From an uncultured Anaerolineales bacterium (GTDB lineage Bacteria > Chloroflexota > Anaerolineae > Anaerolineales > UBA11657): a stretch of 9,405 nucleotides of DNA. The stretch spans positions 1-9,405 of the forward strand of contig CAJWGI010000030.1 in assembly GCA_913031335.1 (NCBI GenBank), read 5' to 3'. Position 1 is the stretch's first letter; every line of letters begins with the position of its first letter. A program made the position numbers and the translations under genes. Under the pieces are notes generated by a model that was not told the origin of the DNA, did no database searches, and was given only the letters and a program-made list of their open reading frames with translations. This document shows, in pieces, positions 6,179 through 9,405 of this stretch.

Positions 6179-6726
6179 CAGGCTGGCAGCGCTTGCGCGC
6201 GGCGGATGAGCGCTGGACGCACCGCCTTTGCATCGCCGAGAACCCGGGATTGCTGCGTGCAGCGGCCATGTTTATGGCGCACTCCGGTGATAGCTGGTTC
6301 TGGGGCATTGGGCTAGCAGTCGTATGGCGCTGGGGCGGCCCGGGCTGGCAGCGCTGGGCGCTCACCCTGTTCACCGCCATTCTCGGAGCCGGACTGATTG
6401 TGATGATGTTGAAGTTCGCCATCCGGCGACAACGTCCGGCCGGCGACTGGGGCGGATTTTATCGCAGAACCGACCCGCACTCGTTTCCCTCCGGCCATGC
6501 CGCTCGTGCGGCGTTGCTGCTTGGCCTCGCGCTGTGGCTGGGACCGGACTGGTTCCGGCTGGCGATGCTAATCTATTCGCCGCTGATGGCGTTGGCGCGC
6601 ATTTCTATGGGGGTGCATTTCCTCTCGGATGTGGTCGCCGGATACGCGCTGGGATTGCTGCTGGCCGCATCCTCCCGCTGGTGGTTGAGTAGCATCGGCT
6701 GGCTGCCCGCGCTGAGCGCGGGATAG
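6175..6726 (+). CDS. PAP2-family membrane phosphatase
   Basis: This 183-aa integral membrane protein carries all three phosphatidic acid phosphatase motifs: K-x6-RP (KFAIRRQRP, 80-88), PSGH (105-108), and R-x5-H-x3-D (R142, H148, D152), with the usual Ser before the Arg changed to Ala. Hydrophobic segments lie near 40-52, 62-79, 111-123, 128-141 and 151-167. Members dephosphorylate lipid phosphates such as phosphatidate or undecaprenyl pyrophosphate at the membrane. The start is probably the GTG at 6175, which overlaps the TGA of the nucleotidyltransferase as GTGA and suggests translational coupling. The frame is open further upstream, so a longer N-terminus cannot be excluded, but it would read through the neighbouring gene. 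It is the last gene of the operon and converges on peptide deformylase after 28 bp, with no clear terminator between. Confidence 0.9.
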   Translation: MTGWQRLRAADERWTHRLCIAENPGLLRAAAMFMAHSGDSWFWGIGLAVVWRWGGPGWQRWALTLFTAILGAGLIVMMLKFAIRRQRPAGDWGGFYRRTDPHSFPSGHAARAALLLGLALWLGPDWFRLAMLIYSPLMALARISMGVHFLSDVVAGYALGLLLAASSRWWLSSIGWLPALSAG

Positions 6727-6754
6727 ACAGCGTGCAAGCCGGGGGACTCCCACT

Positions 6755-7294
6755 CTACGTCCATTCCGTCTGAGCCTGCTCTTCCAGCTCGACGCGCCAC
6801 ACTTTCTCGGCCTTGTCGATGAAAAGCACCCCGTCCAAATGGTCGTATTCGTGCTGCAGCACGCGCGCCATCCAGCCGTGCGTCCTCAGTTTTCGCTTCT
6901 GACCATGACGGTCGAGGTACTTAATGATGATTTCATGCGGGCGGCTCACATCGCCAAGATATTCGGGTATGGATAGACACGCCTCGGTGCCGACCACGGC
7001 GTCGCCAGTGAAGCGTGTGATTTTCGGGTTTATCATCACATGCGTACGCCCGAGGCCGGGCGGCGGGGATGCGTCGGAGTCATCTCCAGTACCCGGTTCC
7101 TCCTCCAGCCGAGCGACGAACAGACGCAGGCCTTGCGCCACCTGAGGGGCTGCCAGCCCGACGCCCGGCGCAGCCTGCATTGTCTCAAGCATGTCGTCAA
7201 TCAGCGTCTGCAAGCGCGCATCGAAAACAGTAACCCTGGCCGCCTTTTTTCGCAGTGTCGGATTAGATGGCGTGATGATTGTTAGCAGAGTCAT
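6755..7294 (-). CDS. def: Peptide deformylase
   Basis: The 179-aa enzyme removes the formyl group from the initiator methionine of new proteins. All three motifs are present: GVGLAAPQ (44-51), E-A-C-L-S (104-108, Cys106 is a metal ligand), and HEYDH (148-152, two His ligands and the catalytic Glu). Two points are unusual: motif 2 reads EACLS rather than the common EGCLS, and an acidic/proline insertion of about 15 residues (LEEEPGTGDDSDASPPPGLG, 63-82) sits between motifs 1 and 2, where many homologues have a short loop. Length is otherwise normal. The start ATG at 7292-7294 is preceded by a close GGAG. The membrane protein gene ends 27 bp upstream on the same strand, so the two are probably co-transcribed; I see no clear promoter in the gap. 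Confidence 0.96.
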   Translation of the reverse strand: MTLLTIITPSNPTLRKKAARVTVFDARLQTLIDDMLETMQAAPGVGLAAPQVAQGLRLFVARLEEEPGTGDDSDASPPPGLGRTHVMINPKITRFTGDAVVGTEACLSIPEYLGDVSRPHEIIIKYLDRHGQKRKLRTHGWMARVLQHEYDHLDGVLFIDKAEKVWRVELEEQAQTEWT

Positions 7295-7321
7295 TCTCCA
7301 AAGGTTTGTAGCCGCTGGCAG

Positions 7322-8980
7322 TCAGTCTGGCTTGGGAGGCCGGGTGATGTCGGCATAAGCGGTCAGCCAGTCAGCGATTTCGCGTTGGCGTTGTTGCGCT
7401 TCTTCACCCTCGCGCTGTTCAAAGTGTTGCTCCAGCCGCAGGAAAATCTCCTGTTGCACTGAGAGCGGATTGCCCACCCAGTCGAAGGTCAGTCGGCCGG
7501 TTTCTCCGCCGGTTTCAATCGTGACGGTACCATAATTGAAAAGGTTTGCGAAGATGCCCGGGCGGTCATAACTGACATTCAGTACCGATTCAATGGGCGC
7601 GCTGCGCTGGATGAGACGGCCCAGCAGGGGCTTCTTTTCTGCATCAAAGAGCCTTTCCGGAGTGAGCGTGTAAACATCCGCCCGCCAATCCTCGAATTGG
7701 TACCACGCCCAGAAAGCGAAAAGCCCGTAACCGAAGACGAGAAAAGCATCCCAGCGCAGCGACCCGGCGAAGGTGGGGGCCGAACCCGGCCCGGCGATGG
7801 CAACGATCGACATGAACATCATCCCGAGCACGCCGCCAGCCAACCGCTTTATAAGCATCAGTGGATGTTTCCGCCAGGTGATGGCGTTGCCGCTCCGCTC
7901 TCGAAAGCGGGGCAGCAAATAACGGCGCACACCGGTCAGCGCGCCCTGCGCTGCCAGCTGTGGTTCGGACACCGCCGGTTCCACGGTGGGCTGCCCAGAA
8001 GCGTGCGGCTGCCAGCCAATTCCGGTACGTATTGTTTCCGTGATAGTTTCATGATCGGCAGCGCGCGCTGCACTGCGCGCGCGCTGCGCGCGTTCCAGAA
8101 TGACCTCGCGTACCGCGCCCGGATTGGCCACATTGCGGAAAACCACCTGCCCGGCAAACGCCTGAATGACCACATCGCCGTACCCGAAAATCTGCTCGAT
8201 AGCACCCTGTGTAATTTCCACCGCCCGCACTCGCTTGAGCGGCGCTTCCGCGCGCGTTTTGTGGATTATCATCAGGCGCTCGTCGCTGACCACGCGCCGG
8301 TCGGTCACCAGATAGGCATCATCGCGCCAGTCCACCACCAGCAGCGCCACCCAGGCAGGAAATGCCACCCCGCTCGCCAGGATGAGCGGCCACCATGGCA
8401 GTCCATTCACTGCCAGACCGGCAGCCCCGAATGCCGCCCCGCCGAGCAAGAAGAGCGGGAAAAGCATCCTGAGTGCCAGCCAGGGCCAGTGCGGCACACA
8501 TAGCAGGGTCACCGCCTCTTGCGCCCGCAGCCCGGGCTGCCGCCCGCGTTTACGCAGCAGCTGCATCGAGCGAGTGTTCAAACGAATACGCGCGGCAATT
8601 GGGGCGTGTTCTCGCGCCAGTCTGATTACAATCCCACGCTCGAGCGCTAGCAGCTCCGTGGCCTGCAACGGGGTCACAGTGTCAAGGTGCCGCGCCCCTT
8701 CCAGCAGCGCGCGCCCGCCGAAAAAATCGCCCGGCTGGAGCCACGTCAATTCCTTGGAATCCCCGCCCGCGCGACGCGCCCGGCCGGTCACCGCCACTGC
8801 CCCGGAATATACCAGGTATAACCATGCGGCCCGGTCGCCCGCGCTGTAAACCACCTCGCCGGCTTCATGCGAGTGCAGCGCGCATTGCTGCGCGAGGTCG
8901 TGCAGCACCGTCGCCGGCAGCGCAGAAAACGGAGGATGACTCTCGAGAAAAGTAGTAATTTCCGCAGTGGTGATGGACAT
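7322..8980 (-). CDS. Membrane protein: cNMP-binding-like domain plus two TM-PH modules
   Basis: The 552-aa protein has an unusual architecture. Residues 12-125 form a Crp-type cyclic nucleotide-binding beta roll (FSALPATVLHDLA, the GEVVYSAGD turn, LYLVYSGAVAV, LQPGDFFGGRALLEGARH, then ATELLALERG). The cassette that binds the cyclic nucleotide phosphate lacks its usual Glu (FGG instead of FGE) and its usual Arg-Ser/Thr pair, so cyclic nucleotide binding is doubtful. Two hydrophobic pairs follow, each before a bacterial PH-like domain: helices near 167-192 and 196-217 then PH 1 (221-297, YLVTDRRVV...IFGYGDVVIQ), and helices near 377-397 and 411-430 then PH 2 (434-518, YTLTPERLF...LFNYGTVTIET). 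An Ala/Arg/Gln linker joins the halves and a Glu/Gln helix ends the protein. The ATG at 8980 fits the domain start and an upstream GAAGG; the longer open frame would run into ftsK. Confidence 0.88.
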   Translation of the reverse strand: MSITTAEITTFLESHPPFSALPATVLHDLAQQCALHSHEAGEVVYSAGDRAAWLYLVYSGAVAVTGRARRAGGDSKELTWLQPGDFFGGRALLEGARHLDTVTPLQATELLALERGIVIRLAREHAPIAARIRLNTRSMQLLRKRGRQPGLRAQEAVTLLCVPHWPWLALRMLFPLFLLGGAAFGAAGLAVNGLPWWPLILASGVAFPAWVALLVVDWRDDAYLVTDRRVVSDERLMIIHKTRAEAPLKRVRAVEITQGAIEQIFGYGDVVIQAFAGQVVFRNVANPGAVREVILERAQRARSAARAADHETITETIRTGIGWQPHASGQPTVEPAVSEPQLAAQGALTGVRRYLLPRFRERSGNAITWRKHPLMLIKRLAGGVLGMMFMSIVAIAGPGSAPTFAGSLRWDAFLVFGYGLFAFWAWYQFEDWRADVYTLTPERLFDAEKKPLLGRLIQRSAPIESVLNVSYDRPGIFANLFNYGTVTIETGGETGRLTFDWVGNPLSVQQEIFLRLEQHFEQREGEEAQQRQREIADWLTAYADITRPPKPD

Positions 8981-8999
8981 GAGCAGCCTTCGCCGCCTG

Positions 9000-9008
9000 A
9001 TTTTAGCA
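9000..9008 (-). promoter_or_regulatory. Putative extended -10 promoter for the cNMP/PH gene
   Basis: On the reverse strand TGC is followed directly by TAAAAT (9005-9000), an extended -10 element matching five of six bases of the core. No -35 is visible. Initiation near 8993 leaves a leader of about 13 bases holding GAAGG (8991-8987) six bases before the ATG. Confidence 0.45.
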
Positions 9009-9052
9009 CGAAGCACGCCATCGCTGCCAAGGCCATCGCCCCAGACGGTAAC

Positions 9053-9062
9053 GGCTCGAGCC
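9053..9062. repeat. 10-bp perfect palindrome upstream of the ftsK -10 box
   Basis: GGCTCGAGCC is self-complementary and ends 17 bp before the TATAAT of the ftsK promoter, so it covers the position of the missing -35 box. It also lies upstream of the divergent cNMP/PH gene. It could be an operator or activator site for either direction; its short length and GC content mean chance is possible. Confidence 0.35.
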
Positions 9063-9076
9063 ACCTGGTTCGTCCG

Positions 9077-9085
9077 TGCTATAAT
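9077..9085 (+). promoter_or_regulatory. Extended -10 promoter of ftsK
   Basis: TGC followed by a perfect TATAAT (9080-9085) forms an extended -10 element. The corresponding -35 position has no TTGACA-like sequence, as is common for this type. Transcription from about 9092 gives a leader of about 43 bases to the ATG at 9135, with no Shine-Dalgarno close to the start. Confidence 0.65.
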
Positions 9086-9134
9086 CCGGCTGACTCCGAG
9101 GCGGACGCCACGCATAGCCGCCAAAACCACAAAA

Positions 9135-9405
9135 ATGAGCAACAAGACGCAGCGAAAAACCGGGACCAGAAGCCGGAAAAGCCAGCGCGGCGGCCTGACA
9201 GGCGAGCAGAAAATGGATGTTATGGGAGTACTGCTCGCGTTGGTGGGAATATTACTGCTGCTGGCGTTCTTTTCTCCCAACAACAGCCCTATCGTCAGAC
9301 GGTTGGTGCAGGCACTGCGGCAGCTTTTCGGTTTGGGGCGCTTTGTGGCCCCGTTCGTCTGCCTAGCAATGGGAATCTGGGTAATACTGCGCCACTTTTC
9401 CGAAC
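9135..9405 (+). CDS. ftsK: DNA translocase FtsK, N-terminal fragment
   Basis: Ninety codons are visible before the window ends. A basic cytoplasmic tail (MSNKTQRKTGTRSRKSQRGG) is followed by LTGEQKMDVMGVLLALVGIL, the start of the first membrane helix (about 28-47), a loop with FSPNNSPIV, an amphipathic segment LRQLFGLGRF and a second helix (about 68-86). This pattern matches the FtsK 4TM anchor domain; FtsK anchors at the division septum and pumps chromosomal DNA with its C-terminal motor, which is out of view. The start is the only ATG in frame after the extended -10 promoter; no in-frame ATG, GTG or TTG is seen back to 9084. There is no clear Shine-Dalgarno. The call rests on the anchor region only, so confidence is moderate to high. 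Confidence 0.82.
   Translation, partial: MSNKTQRKTGTRSRKSQRGGLTGEQKMDVMGVLLALVGILLLLAFFSPNNSPIVRRLVQALRQLFGLGRFVAPFVCLAMGIWVILRHFSE

Noticed and set aside
6727..6754. Possible terminator between the PAP2 gene and deformylase
   Set aside because: Only a short GGG/CCC pairing around GGGGGACTCCC and no T run on either side.
8058..8091. GCAGCGCGCGCTGC palindrome and GC alternation
   Set aside because: It lies in the coding part for the Ala/Arg linker between the two PH modules, where GCG and CGC codons explain it.
7697..8503. Forward open frame of 268 codons inside the sensor/PH gene
   Set aside because: Its translation is Pro/Arg/His-rich without domain patterns, and it is wholly antisense to a gene with clear PH and cNMP-like domains.
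8981..9283. 101-residue N-terminal extension of the sensor/PH protein
   Set aside because: It would overlap the ftsK start and promoter, and the cNMP-like domain begins at the ATG at 8980, which has a ribosome binding site.

Overview
The window is a GC-rich, densely coded bacterial chromosome segment with ordinary housekeeping content and no sign of mobile DNA, RNA genes or CRISPR. Several proteins resemble families I associate with Chloroflexota (Anaerolineae-like): a long ribosome hibernation factor directly after a ComF-type gene, a nucleotidyltransferase family with a TYTRLK...CGGD signature, a 'quinate 5-dehydrogenase-like' protein, and an FtsK with a short basic N-terminus. The phylum assignment is inferred from remembered protein patterns and was not tested by a search.

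Layout. Positions 1-2028 read forward: the 3' end of a ComF-like phosphoribosyltransferase, hpf (216-797), and a 395-aa protein with a degenerate nucleotidyltransferase fold plus an unrecognised C-terminal domain (841-2028). Positions 2012-3333 read in reverse: a GT2 glycosyltransferase with a probable TTG start, then an HNH endonuclease whose 3' end overlaps the previous gene by 17 bp in convergent orientation. An EamA/DMT transporter (3413-4360) diverges from the glycosyltransferase across a 79-bp gap that carries overlapping promoter-like elements. A good sigma70-type promoter at 4411-4439 then leads a compact three-gene forward operon: a quinate dehydrogenase-like protein of uncertain function, an intact MobA/GlmU-like nucleotidyltransferase, and a PAP2 lipid phosphatase that starts inside the stop codon of the gene before it. 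Positions 6755-8980 are a reverse-strand pair: a 552-aa membrane protein with a cyclic-nucleotide-binding-like domain and two membrane-helix-plus-PH modules, followed 27 bp later by peptide deformylase. The 154-bp region upstream of that pair carries a divergent extended -10 promoter and the start of ftsK, which runs off the window.

How the parts may work together. The 4474-6726 operon is the most coherent unit. It puts an orphan 'quinate 5-dehydrogenase-like' protein, a nucleotidyltransferase with its key residues intact, and a membrane PAP2 phosphatase under one promoter, which would fit synthesis or recycling of a nucleotide-activated, lipid-linked intermediate. That reading is inference. 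The cNMP-like/PH/PH membrane protein has lost the usual ligand-binding residues of its cassette and is a second candidate for new biology. No defence system, prophage or clearly novel multi-gene system was found. Every intergenic stretch is under 160 bp.
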